Source: Adiantum capillus-veneris (taxonomy: Eukaryota; Streptophyta; Polypodiopsida; Polypodiales; Pteridaceae). From it: a stretch of 26,000 bases of DNA. The translations under genes were made by a program, and so were the position numbers. Shown in pieces: positions 8,694 through 18,650 of the stretch. Every line of letters begins with the position of its first letter. The stretch's first letter is position 1. The notes under the pieces are model-generated. The model searched no databases. It was not told the DNA's origin and saw nothing but the letters and a program-made list of their open reading frames with translations. The stretch spans positions 75,788,791 through 75,814,790 of the forward strand of contig CM043948.1 of the NCBI GenBank assembly GCA_014529385.2, given 5' to 3'.

Positions 8694-10212
8694 CTACCTA
8701 GTCATATAGTCTACAGCCACTAGAATGTAGAGTTTACCATTTTTTGTCCTAGAGAGAGAACCCACAGCATCAATGCCCCACTTTTCAAAGGGTCCATTTG
8801 CAAGCACGATTTTCCTTGGACCATAAACCAATCTTCTATTTCCATTTACCTGACAATTGTGACAACTTTTACACCAATGTTGGACATCCACATGCAGACT
8901 TGGCCAAACATACCCTGCAAGAAAAATCTTCTTCACAGTTAACTCTTGGGCAAAATGACCACCACATGCCTCTTCATGAAAACCTTTTAGAATGGCTGGA
9001 ATTTCCTTGATAGTTGGTACTCTTCTGTACACTTGATCCTTCCCTCTTTGATAGAGAGATCCTTCTAGAAAGAGATACGCGCTTGCCTTTTTCATGAGTC
9101 TCCTCTTTTGAACCTTCGTGAAGCCTTGTGGAAACCTACCCTCCAAAATGTAGCTAATAATGGGAGTCAATGACTCCAATCCCTGGTATCTCGGTTGCTT
9201 GATAGTTGCTGCCACCATGATGACCTGCACTTCTTTCTCAACACATGTAACTGCTTGTTGTGCAAGTAAATCGACATCTTCATTTTGTTTCCTAGGAATA
9301 TGATATAGTTGCACTTCTTCAAACTGATTAAACATCCTACTAATGGCATGAAATTTTGTCCTTAAGCTTTCATTCTTGCATGCCCAAATGCCTAAAATTT
9401 GCTTCACAATGAGAAGTGCATCCCCTTTTACCATGAGACGTTGTATACCTTGGCCAATGCATATCTTTAAACCATGAAGTAGTGTGTCGTATTCTGCTTC
9501 ATTGTTGCTAGTTGAACCTAGTAGATTGACCTTCTCTTTCATGACCATCTCTCCACTTGGGTTGAGCAACACTAGCCCTCCCCCTGCTTTTCTTGTGACT
9601 CGTCGAAAAGCTCCATCAAAGAACAAGGTAAAAGCATTAGGAATACTTTTAGGTGGTGGCAATGGTAGGGTCTTTCCTTTAGGCACCTTAATCTCCTTCT
9701 CATGTACCAATTGTGCACGCACACTATCTTCTACCTTGAAAGAGTATTGGAACTCTTGCAATTCCATAATCCACTTTGAGATCCTAGTGCTAAGATTAAT
9801 TTGAGATGACACCCAAGGAAACAAATTTTCTGCAGTGAGAATTACAAAAGGTTTTGGTAGCAAGTAGGATCTAAACTTTCTCACCGCAGACATGAGAGAA
9901 AGAATCATGAGTTTTGCCTCCGTGTAGCCTCTCTCCAAAGCATTCATGACCCTACTAGCATAGTAGATGGGTCGCATCCTGGTACTATGGGGATCTTGTT
10001 GTAATAAAACTGCACCAATTGTTTCCTTCCCAACACTAGAGCTAACAAAGAATGTGTAATCCCAACAAGGAGGCATGAGTGTTGGTAGCTCTGACAAAAT
10101 GACTTTAATGTTACAAAAGTACTCTTCAAGCTCATAAGACCATGCAAATTCTACTTGTTGTGTCAACTTTTGCAAAGGGTGAAGCAACTCCGAAGCTAAG
10201 TGAATGAAGCGT
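8694..10212 (-). pseudogene. Pol segment: gypsy RNase H, second RNase H, integrase N-terminus (right element)
   Basis: Resumes pol at RFIHLASELLHP immediately left of the 2-kb insertion; codons to the right of 10212 belong to the insertion. Order: gypsy RNase H with a degenerate active site (FFVSSS, GAVLLQQDPHS, TAEN). The Gln codon here is the position of the TAG in the left copy. Next comes the second RNase H (FFDGAF, NNEAEY, VKGDA, NEDVDLLA), where the last motif has Val for Ala but keeps its Asp. Then the integrase HHCC finger (HEEACGGH, CKSCHNC), WGIDAVG and YILVAVDYMTR, then TAG at 8694-8696. About 95% identical by eye to 424-1700. Confidence 0.93.
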
Positions 10213-10413
10213 TGTCGAGAAATTAGCGGTCTTGCCAGGAAAGCACCAGGCTTATGGCCGTGAGAGTTTTTGAGAGAACTCAACAAAAACTATATGAAGG
10301 AATTCAACCATAGATGCCATGAAGACTAGGGTTTGGAAAGAAGTGCAATCAAAGAAGATCCACTCTTTCTCTCTTGCAGTCACACACACAAAGAAAGAAC
10401 ACAAAAGAGAGTG

Positions 10414-10628
10414 TCAAAACAACACAAAGATGAAAACATCAAGGCTATGGTCATATCGTATCATGGGTAGTATGAAAGGGTTAATATATGAGTTAATGGC
10501 ATACAATCTTGGCTGACCAAATAGGCTACGAATTGTTCTTTGGAATTGTAGTTTTGTGCTTACCATAATATATATATATTTTGTTTAGTGATTGGGATTA
10601 ATTGTGTGTACAAATCCTCTTGTTTCAT
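10414..10628 (-). pseudogene. Leader-type ORF beta in the insertion (frameshifted in a TA repeat)
   Basis: Its ATG overlaps the stop of the alpha ORF upstream (ATGA, 10625-10628). The first 20 or so codons (MKQEDLYTQLIPITKQ) match the start of beta at 5052 (MNHENLY, FIPIARQ). After a (TA)n tract at about 10566-10580 the match continues two nucleotides out of frame (VSTKLQFQRTIR, NPFILPMIRYD, SLDVFIFVLF) to a TGA at 10414-10416, collinear with the beta stop. About 43 of 70 residues match beta of the left element. One extra TA unit explains the shift. Function is unknown. Confidence 0.6.
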
Positions 10629-10843
10629 AGCAAGATAACTACGCTTACGTCAAAAGAGAAGTTATAGTCTATGAGAGGTAGTATGATGGGATCCGGTGAT
10701 AGAAGTATTTCATTGAGCCTTTCTGGGCCAAAGAGAAACACTATACGTTGTTGAAAGTGTATTTTATGGCTAATCCATACGTTAATTCTAATAGATCGTA
10801 CAAAGTGAAAGCGATAGAAATTATCATCATGTGGGTTATTCAT
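10625..10843 (-). CDS. Leader-type ORF alpha in the insertion (72 aa, unknown family)
   Basis: Intact 72-codon ORF, the same length as alpha at 4600-4818 and about 60% identical to it without gaps. It shares RFHF, SIRIN, KIHFQQR, VF, FG, EIL, ILPLIDY and SFDV. Most shared residues use different codons, so conservation is at the protein rather than the DNA level. Its TGA overlaps the ATG of the following beta ORF by the four bases ATGA, a layout that allows termination-reinitiation. It lies about 590-810 bp downstream of the insertion's TATA box, so it would be near the 5' end of that transcript. No known domain recognised. Confidence 0.65.
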   Translation of the reverse strand: MNNPHDDNFYRFHFVRSIRINVWISHKIHFQQRIVFLFGPERLNEILLSPDPIILPLIDYNFSFDVSVVILL

Positions 10844-11034
10844 CTAGGATAGTATGTGAAAAATGTAGATATGAGAGAAGTAAAGAGATGAGAAGTTTTC
10901 CTCCCAAGCCCTATTCTTGCCCGTAGGCAATAAGGATACTACGGGGAGAGATGTACCTGTAGCAAAGAGAACCTAAAATTTGTAGAGAGGATGAATTACT
11001 AAGAGTGAGAGAGATAGATTTGGTTAAGGAGATA

Positions 11035-11040
<6 letters not shown>

Positions 11041-11079
<39 letters not shown>
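11041..11079. repeat. (TA)n microsatellite
   Basis: About 19 uninterrupted TA units followed by three TATG-type units, inside the LTR-like insertion. No function inferred. Confidence 0.97.
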
Positions 11080-11090
<11 letters not shown>

Positions 11091-11430
11091 GGATTAGAGA
11101 TGAAAAAGAAAACAACAAGAAATCAAGAAAACATCAATGTAGAACACATCTTACTTGACAAAGCCTTTGGCACCATTATTGATGGAGAGAGAAGAAGAGT
11201 GGATAATTCCACTTTGATTGATACATCAAGTGCAAGACCTTCTTTGATTAGAGTTGATCTTCCAAGGTTAGCTTGTTGCAAGAATGGCTAGTCTCCCTCT
11301 ATGAGAAAGTGTAGGCTTGGGCTTATGTTAATGGCTAAGTACAATTAGGCATTACTACTCACTCCCTGAAGAATTCCTCTCATCAATGGCTTGAATGCTT
11401 GAGTTTTTTTTTTTAAGGAAGAAGAGGTCC

Positions 11431-11439
11431 CTTTTTATA
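11431..11439 (-). promoter_or_regulatory. TATA box of the LTR-like insertion
   Basis: Minus strand TATAAAAAG, about 825 bp inside the insertion's 5' end and upstream of the alpha/beta pair. Comparable in place to the TATA boxes in the two full LTRs. Confidence 0.5.
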
Positions 11440-12263
11440 GGTGAAGGGAACCCCCAAGGGTTTACACAAGAAGAGAGGAGCCAGTGTGAATAGGAATTGG
11501 AAAAGTTGGAAATGAACTGTCCCTGCATGATGTGGGCAGTCTGGGGTCCAATATTTTGATCATATCTCCTCAACCGTGGCTCCAAATAAAAAAGTAAAAA
11601 TATGGACAGAAACTTCAGCTCATTAGCTACGATTTTCATTTTAAAATCATTTTCCAATTTGGATTGGAACCTTGTGTAAAAAAATCATCAAAATAGGGTC
11701 CATTTCTGGCAGCAAAAGTCTTCTCGTGGTCTCCTTAGCCTAAACTTTCATTTAATTCCAAAGGACACCTCATGCCATATGAAAGAATGACATTGCTCCT
11801 TGACAAAGTTTTGTAATCATGCTTGCAATAATGCATTAAAATAAGTGTATCTTTGAAATCATGCCGCCTAGTGTCACACTAGGATTTGATTCCCTCCTAG
11901 TAGCTATTTAAAAAGAAATATAAGAAAAGTATAAAAAATACATAGAATATATATATATTGGAGTTTACCCTAGATATAGGATCTAGCTAGGGTGTGAGAT
12001 GATAATGAGATAGTAGAAATAAAGAATCAATGATTTTTGCCCCAAGTTAAAGAGGCGGAGCTATTGACGCTTTTTCCATAGTATTTTTTGATGGTAAAGT
12101 AAGAATAGGTTACCCTTGAGATAAATAATAGGATAAGATAGAAAGCTTATTATTATACTTAAATATGCATATGTACATTATAGGAAAGATAATTATGTAT
12201 CTAAAAAATTACAAGATAACTCTTGTAGGATGCGTTCCCACTATGTACGTGTCAGAACACGAT

Positions 12264-13905
12264 AGCGTGACATATACTTCACCTTTTGAATGAATGAGAT
12301 GACCTCTTTGAGATTCTTGGGTGATGGGAGCTCAATAAGAGCCTTTGCCTTTGAAGGATCCACCTCAATGCCTTTATAGGAAACCTTGTGACTGAGCAAG
12401 ATCACTTCATCCTCACGTACGTGACACTTGTCGGGGTTGAGTTGACCTCCCATGTCATAGAGCTTCTTTAAACCTACTTCTACCCTTTGTGGATGCAATG
12501 ATTTTGAGCTATAAATGCAAAAATCATCAATAAAAACCCTAATCGACTTTCCAAAGAATGCTTGAAACACCATGTTCATGAAGCGTTCGAAAGTTGCAGG
12601 AGCATTTGTTAGACCAAATGGCATGACTCTAAAAGCATAACAACCCCAAGGAGTGATGAAGGTGGTTTTCAAGTGATCTTCTAATGCGATACCTATTTGA
12701 AAGTAACCCGAGTAGCCATCACACACAGTGTACTTTTCATGACCAGCTACCCCATTTAGTATCTCATCCTGAAATGGGAGGGGAAAGTGATCTCTTTTTG
12801 TTGCCTCATTGACTGGACGGTAATCCACACACACCCTCCACTTACCGTTTTTCTTAGGAGTGACAACAACGGGAGAGACCCACTCTGAATTCTCCACTGG
12901 ATAATTGAAACCTGCTGCTAGAAGATTTCTTACCTCCTTGAGTAAATCCTGCTCCTTGATGACTCCTAGCCTTCGTAGCATCTGAGCCTTAGGTGTTGCC
13001 TCTGGCTTCAACTCAATTTTGTGTTGAACAACATCTACTCCACGCACATCGGTGTAGTCTTTAGCAAAAAGCCTAGGAAATTTCCTTAACACACCTTTGA
13101 GCTCCTCTCTTTCATCTTTTGTAAGTGTTGTAGATAACATACTTTCTAGAATTCTTTCATCTTCCACTTTTTGGTTTTCTTGGGAACCTACCTCTTCCAA
13201 ATCTGGGCAAGAGGTCTCCTGGTTGTTTGGCTTAAACCTTACCCCCATGAATTCGATGGAAGACTCCTCTTCAGTAATGCTACCACTACTTTCTCCTTCG
13301 GAAGTGCTATCGGTCCAGCCTTCCTCCGTCTCACTTTGAGATGATTCTTCATGGAGCTCCTCTTGGCATTGCTCCTTCATTTCAAAGACAACCTTCTTAT
13401 GATTGTCATTCCTGCAAATTAGCTTTCCACTCTCCCAATCCTGCAAAACTCGCTTTTTCATTAGACATGGTCTCCCTAGGATAAATGGGTAACCATCTCC
13501 TCTAGTAGACATAACATAAAAATCCACCGCCTTCTTAATGCCAAAGGCCTCCACAGAGACATTTTTACAAATGCCTACGCACCTAGCCTTGCTATTGTTT
13601 GACATCTTGACTTTAATTTCAGGTGTCTCATGGATGTGCATGCCTAGTCTTTGCATGAGTCCCTCTGTCATGATGCTAATTTGTGCACCCCCATCCACTA
13701 GACCTTTCCTAACCAATCTTCCTTTGATGTAACAATCTAGCACAGGTGTAATATCCTCATCCATTTTAGCATGTGCAATTTTTACAACAGGGACACTCTC
13801 TTTTACCTTTCTCCTAGTGCTAACTGCCTTTGTTAAATCCCTTCTAACTTGTGGACATAATGCAAGGAATTGAGGCCATGAAATATCAGGACCCTTACCT
13901 CGCAT
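12264..13905 (-). pseudogene. Pol segment: protease and reverse transcriptase (right element)
   Basis: Runs from just after a TAA (13906-13908, Glu in the left copy) to the insertion. It includes the gag-pol junction CPQVRRDLTKAV in one frame, proving a fused gag-pol ORF in the family. The protease has LVDGGAQISIM and FILGRPCL (Trp replaced by Cys). The acidic linker follows. RT has [54 protein letters not shown] and RVFIDDFCIYSS, so both catalytic Asp sites are retained. The last element codons are KVKYMSR; the following residues come from the insertion. Confidence 0.92.
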
Positions 13906-15051
13906 GTCTTACAACACGTTGTATGGATCCATACCATGTCCAAGAGGGAAGTCTTGGAGATTGATACGACGTCAAGTCCTCTTAGCTTCCTTGGTCTCCT
14001 TTGCCTCCTTGCCTCATCCATGGTCACTCTATGATGTGACACCTTCTTTCTCTTTACCCTTTCCTCGGCCACGCTTAATTCCATTTGCTTCCATGTCAAC
14101 CTCATTTCAATTTGTCACCTCTACCACATGCACATTTGGATCTGGCAAAGGTGGAACTACTTCTACCCTTTGTGGAGGTGGTCTTGGTCCATTTGGTCTT
14201 TGTAGAAGCCTTGGTTGTTGACCAGTTCCTTCACCTGCATTCATCACTGGGTAATTCAAGTTAGGTCTCCCTGGCTCCCCACGAGGCCAAGGAAAATTAT
14301 AAATCCCATGTCCAGACTCACCGCAATTCCAACATTGCAAGACTCTCCTAGGTCGTGAATCTCGCTCTTCAGGCTTGTTTGCTTGTCCCTTTGGACCTAC
14401 GGCTTGTGCAAGGTGAATTGACAAGCTGCTTAAAGATTCATTTAGCTTCTCAATCACTTCCGCCGTTACCTCAGGAATCTCGCTAGATGTTGATACTTGT
14501 GACTTACCTTTGGGTCTAAGACCTTCTATTGGAACCTCCCCCCTTAAGCACTTGAGTTTCCTATATTTCTGAGCAGCCCTAGTTTGAGCTACATCAAAGG
14601 TAGCAGGTGTACCGGACTCAACTTTTACCTTAAGGTTAGGAAAGAGTCCGGATATGAACCTCTCCTTCTTTAAAATTTTTGCACCATCACCAGGGTTAGC
14701 AACATTTCGTATCCATAGAGCCCAAAGACGTAGAAACTCTTGCTTGTACAAGTAGTAGTCATCTAAGTCTTTTTGCTTATGAGAAACACTGTGTTGCCAT
14801 ATTTTTTGAGTGTTTTGGGGATCAAAGAATTATTTCTTGAAACAATTCAAAACTTCTGTGTAATTCCCCTTAACTTCCTCAGGCAAAGAGTCAAACCAAG
14901 TTCTAGCATCTTTCCTAAGGACCACCTCAAACATTTCTACACGTTCTTGATCAATTACTATCCTCTTGATACGGCAAGACATCTTCAAATTCTCTAAAAA
15001 TAATTATGCATCCTCTCCAGGCTCTCTAAAGAAAAGAGGATATCCAGACAT
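13906..15051 (-). pseudogene. Gag (right element, four in-frame stops)
   Basis: Aligned codon by codon with gag at 3279-4514 and in the same frame as the protease segment. Start taken at 15051 (MSGYP in the left copy; here codon two is followed by the same GYP stretch). Stops at 15004-15006 (Glu lost), 14830-14832 (Tyr lost), 14107-14109 (Ser lost) and 13906-13908 (Glu lost). The zinc knuckle reads CWNCGESGHGIYNF, so its last Cys is replaced by Phe. The longest open stretch is 14107-14751. The first 40 or so codons keep the Retrotrans_gag pattern. Confidence 0.9.
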
Positions 15052-15146
15052 ATTGATTTCATTGAATTGATTTCAAAGTGACGCGTTTTTGTTTTTTCTT
15101 TCTTTAAAAGATTTACACAATAATATTTTCTAAATTGCAATCTATT

Positions 15147-15365
15147 CTACAACAAAATTAAAATATTCACATCAAATGACCTATGATAATCAATAAGAGG
15201 TAGAATGACAGGGTTTGGTGACGCGAGAATTTCTCCTACTCTTTGGGCACCAAACATGAACACCATACGTTGTTGAAAATTGAATTTTCTACTAATTGCA
15301 ATGTTTACTCTAATGTGTGGAGTGAAATGAAAGGGGAAAACCTCTATTCCTGGGCCATTATCCAT
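15147..15365 (-). CDS. Leader ORF alpha, right element (72 aa)
   Basis: Intact ORF collinear with alpha of the left element and differing at about seven residues (for example Arg6 to Gly, Leu11 to Pro, Ile-His to Phe-Asn before FQQR). It lies about 95 nt upstream of the gag start. Still open although the downstream gag-pol has six stops; with such a short ORF this can be chance. Unknown function; see the left alpha entry for the family core. Confidence 0.6.
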   Translation of the reverse strand: MDNGPGIEVFPFHFTPHIRVNIAISRKFNFQQRMVFMFGAQRVGEILASPNPVILPLIDYHRSFDVNILILL

Positions 15366-15386
15366 GGTCTATGCATGACCTAATTC

Positions 15387-15541
15387 TTAAAATAAAACAA
15401 AAATATAGACGTCCAAACTAAGGTCGTACCTAATGAGAGGCAAAATACAAGGATTTACTGATGCGTTTATCTCTGCCAACCTAAGAGGACCTTTTGCCTT
15501 GCAATGGGAATGAAGGGATCATACAAATTCTCGTGGTTCAT
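15387..15541 (-). pseudogene. Leader ORF beta, right element (58-bp internal deletion)
   Basis: Starts with the same MNHENLYDPFIPIARQK codons as beta at 5052. It then lacks 58 bp relative to the left copy, joining at a three-base ACC microhomology near 15490. The deletion shifts the frame, so the conserved C-terminal half (NP.ILPLI, SLDV) is read out of frame. The matching stop position is still present at 15387-15389. Confidence 0.65.
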
Positions 15542-15592
15542 GCATGTTACTTGATTATGCTAAAGGTTGAGCCTACACAAAACATACACAAG

Positions 15593-15613
15593 CCGTCCTC
15601 AGTGGGGGCACCA
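15593..15613 (-). promoter_or_regulatory. Primer-binding-like site, right element
   Basis: Minus strand TGGTGCCCCCACTGAGGACG, three bases after the LTR end CTCA. Conserved with the left element apart from two substitutions. The tRNA partner is not identified. Confidence 0.6.
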
Positions 15614-15789
15614 ATTTGAGGCGGTCCGGGGCGGGCAACAAGGGAGTGGCCTCTAAGCACTCTTCTAGGCCCTCGTGCTGCTCAATTGGGTTGGGGTTGG
15701 AAAAAAAAACAACACACACAAAAACCCACCAACCTAACCCTACACAAATTTGGGGCACCACCTAGTTTTGGATGCGAACTAGGATGCGT

Positions 15790-15790
<1 letters not shown>

Positions 15791-15845
<55 letters not shown>
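15791..15845. repeat. (AG)n microsatellite in the 5' LTR
   Basis: About 27 AG/GA units, present in this LTR but not at the same place in the shared LTR, so it expanded after the two LTRs separated. Confidence 0.97.
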
Positions 15846-15849
<4 letters not shown>

Positions 15850-16500
15850 CTGGCTACTTTGAAATGTTCGACAGTGATCAAGCAAACATAATTATATATG
15901 TAAGAAAAAGAGGGAAGGGGGAGGGGGTGCTTGTTGCACTAATACCTTCTTACAAATCTGTCATGACCAATGAAAGTGAGATTAGTATTTGTTCAACATA
16001 GCTTGAGTAAATCACACCACGACACATCACAAGAAAAGCCACCCCAATCACTGTCTTAAGGCCAGGGGAGTCCTCTCCACCCTGTCGCCCTCTTACAGTA
16101 TGTGGGATTTATGGCTAAATTGATGACAACACCCAGAGACAAGCTATCAAGAACTTAAAAAAAACACCAAGACACTTACACATCATTGTTGTCCATTACT
16201 TCACGTTGGAAGAGAGACAAAGTATCCAAGTTTACTCCAAATCCACCCTCCTTGATTCACCAAATGTTGGGCTTACACTAGTAGGAGAAATGATAGATTT
16301 CCTACTCTCAATTAAATGATCACACTCTCTTACAATGGCATAGAGTTCCCTTGCTAATCACCCCTAATACAACACATGCATATGCATAAGACAATGAGCT
16401 TCCACTCAAGAGCTCTTTCTAGAGAGGTTGAGCTTGGCTTCTCAAGCTATAGCATAGTGCTCTTGCTTATGGCTCTCCCATTTGTGCTAGATACACCCTC

Positions 16501-16508
16501 CTTTTATA
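16501..16508 (-). promoter_or_regulatory. TATA box of the 5' LTR
   Basis: Minus strand TATAAAAG, about 890 bp before the LTR 3' end, matching the location of the TATA box in the shared LTR. Confidence 0.55.
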
Positions 16509-18611
16509 GCAATTTTGAGGGCTAGGGTTACTCCTCTAACCATGGTTGGGTTAGATTTTCAGCACTTATCTAATTTCTTTTACTTGGAGTTATCAAGAAG
16601 TTGGTGTGGATAGATGAAGAAGAGAGAGAGGAGAGAAGTGGAGGTGATAGGACTTTTCATAGTAGGTTAGTGTTAGTAAATTAGTAGAGTTAGTATTTTT
16701 ATTCTAGGATACAAATAAGGAAGAAAAAACTCTTAAGGTAAAAAAATATGGATTTCTTACAATGTTGATGCTCCAAGTGTCTTGAGTAGGGTCAATTTTG
16801 ACGCTTGTTGATGGTCCACTAGCTTTGGCGGTACGTTTTTTCTCCACTCTTGACCTTCCTTGGGAGCCAAGGTAAGTGAACATGAGTAATCAATCACCAT
16901 GATGTTGTCTTTCAAGAGAAGAGGCTGAATTTTGTGGTTTTTTTATAGATATGGGTAATATGGATGAAGAAAAATGAGACTAGGTGGTCAATTTTGGAAT
17001 GGAAGTGTGTGTAGGAGACATGAGTTCACCATGGTTTCTCTTATTCTTCAAGGATGAGAAGAAGGTGATTAGGGTGCAGAGAGGAGTGGTGAGAGAGGTG
17101 GGGATGATGAGTGGAGAAGTGTGTGTGAAAGAGGAAAATGATAAAGTAAAAGAGGGAGTATGGCTGCATGGGCAAACTGGGGTCCACTAATAAAATCATA
17201 TCTCACAGCTCGTAGATCAAAAAAATATGAAAAAATATGAGATAAAAGTTCAGCCCACGAGCTACAACTTTTGTTTGTATCACCTTTTCAAATTCGGAGA
17301 GCAAGTGATCTTTAAAAATTCAACAAAACCGACTTTTTTTTTTCACTGCACAAAGTCCTTGTGAGGTCCTTCTTTGGATGATTCTTTTGAATACCTCCAA
17401 GAGTGAGCCCCCCATAGTGCATGCATGCATGCCACCTACCCTTGACCTTATTTGGTAGGTCTATAATTGAAGATATTGTTGAGATCATGATATAAATGAA
17501 TAATACAACTAAGGAAATCAAATATTGAGGGGTCTAAAAAAATATGTACTTGTCAAATATAAATAATATAGGTGAAAAAAATATAAAGGGGTCAAAATAA
17601 ATCTCTCTCATTATAAGTCTTCCACAAAAAAATAAATATTTTTGGTGTTCTAATTTATGAGAGTAATAGAGAATAGATGTAGGAAGGAAAAAATGACAAT
17701 AGTGAAAAACTGTACACATAAATAAACTCATTTTTTTGGATTTTTGTTGGGATGGAGTTACACCAAAAATAAGAGAAACTTGCATAAAATTATTTTTATA
17801 TGGAATAAAGAGTATGCAAAATGGTAAGAAAAAATATGGTAATGGTGAGTCAATGTACATAGCATAAATAACACACCATAGGTAGAAATATTTAAATAAA
17901 TATCAAAATAATTATGAAAAATCCTTTTATTTAGGCCCTATATACAATGAAATATTTACACACAAATGGACCATAATATACTTATATTTTTTTATTTTTT
18001 TTGGCTCAACTAACCTAGTGACTAGCTAATTAAGGGTTTTTAAGAAGATATGGGAAAAGTCCCCTAACTCACACACACCTATATACAGTGAAAGGGTGAG
18101 GGTAACCATAGTGTTTGAGTGATTTGATAGGGTGAGGTAACTCGCTATGGAAATTACAGAGAGCCGAAAAAAGGCTATCAATATTTTTGAGCTCGCCAAG
18201 GTTCTAGAACTTTGTATGCAGTGCATGGGGCTAGTCGATTTTTGCGACTTGCTGCTCAGAGTCATGGGCATTAAGACGGATCAGTTCAAGCTGACAAACA
18301 ATCGTGGCAAGGAAGAAACTGGGTTGTTTTTCCCTTTTTGGACGTCTTGTCCGAGGCTAGCATGACATTGAGTGGTGAACAAGAGCTAGAATTCGGAGTC
18401 AATATGGTGAAGTTACCGTGTGGGATGACCGGAAAAGTCATTTGACGGGTTTGAGCACGCGAAGCACCGATAGCATATGTTAAAACTCTACCTTGGTTAT
18501 CAATTGCAAAGGGAAAAGAGGGTGGCTGGAGTTTGCAAAAATAGGGAATGTCGAATGCTTTGAGGAGGAGTAAAAAAAGAGCAAGAGTAACGATTTGTTG
18601 AAGTGAAAAGA

Positions 18612-18650
18612 AGCAATAGCGCACGGGCAATAGCGCCGTGCGCTATTGCT
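18612..18650. repeat. Perfect 15-bp inverted repeat (hairpin)
   Basis: Arms AGCAATAGCGCACGG (18612-18626) and CCGTGCGCTATTGCT (18636-18650) are exact reverse complements around a 9-nt loop GCAATAGCG. The loop itself repeats part of the left arm. Confidence 0.95.

Larger units (their letters stand above)
10213..12263 (-). mobile_element. LTR-like insertion (probable solo LTR or short element) in the right element's pol
   Basis: A 2051-bp sequence interrupting RT/RNase H coding sequence, flanked by AGCGT on both sides (10208-10212 and 12264-12268). Removing it with one AGCGT restores the reading frame. It resembles the U3 of the flanking LTRs in the same orientation: 11500-11690 is similar to 6700-6870 (GGGTCCA, CTCA.AGCT.CGA, CATTTTC stretches). 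It has a TATA box at 11431-11439 and carries the ORF pair alpha/beta at 10414-10843. The left end is TGTCGAG; the right end reads AGAACACGAT rather than a clean CA. No gag or pol is present. A solo LTR of a related family is the simplest reading; an LTR plus leader of a truncated element is an alternative. Confidence 0.75.
5127..18180 (-). mobile_element. Right Tat-like Ty3/gypsy element, complete with both LTRs
   Basis: A 13.05-kb element, or about 11.0 kb without the 2051-bp insertion at 10213-12263. It has a 5' LTR (15617-18180), primer-binding-like site, beta remnant, alpha, gag-pol in a single frame, polypurine tract and 3' LTR (5127-7726). In-frame stops in gag (15004-15006, 14830-14832, 14107-14109, 13906-13908) and pol (8694-8696, 8097-8099) show it is dead. 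The base context right of it (18181-18185, atatt) should be one half of a target duplication if the array inserted as a unit; the other half is outside the window. Confidence 0.92.
15617..18180 (-). mobile_element. 5' LTR of the right element
   Basis: A 2564-bp LTR beginning TGATAGCC at 18180 and ending CGCCTCA at 15617 on the minus strand. It has strong similarity to 6650-7726 at its outer end, and recognisable similarity at 15617-15800 to 5127-5300 and at 16030-16110 to 5500-5580. The middle is strongly diverged. It contains an (AG)n tract and a TATA box. Right of it the sequence composition changes sharply at 18181. Confidence 0.9.

Noticed and set aside
8694-8696. Directed C-to-T mutation (RIP-like or editing) as the cause of the stops
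   Set aside because: Two Trp-to-TAG changes in pol fit C-to-T on the plus strand, but other stops (Glu to TAA, Ser to TGA, Tyr to TAA) do not. Ordinary decay is enough.
17534-17860. Hydrophobic minus-strand ORF in U3, with a partial counterpart at 7232-7513
   Set aside because: AT-rich sequence gives Phe/Ile/Leu-rich frames. Indels between the two LTRs shift the frame, so protein-level conservation is not supported.
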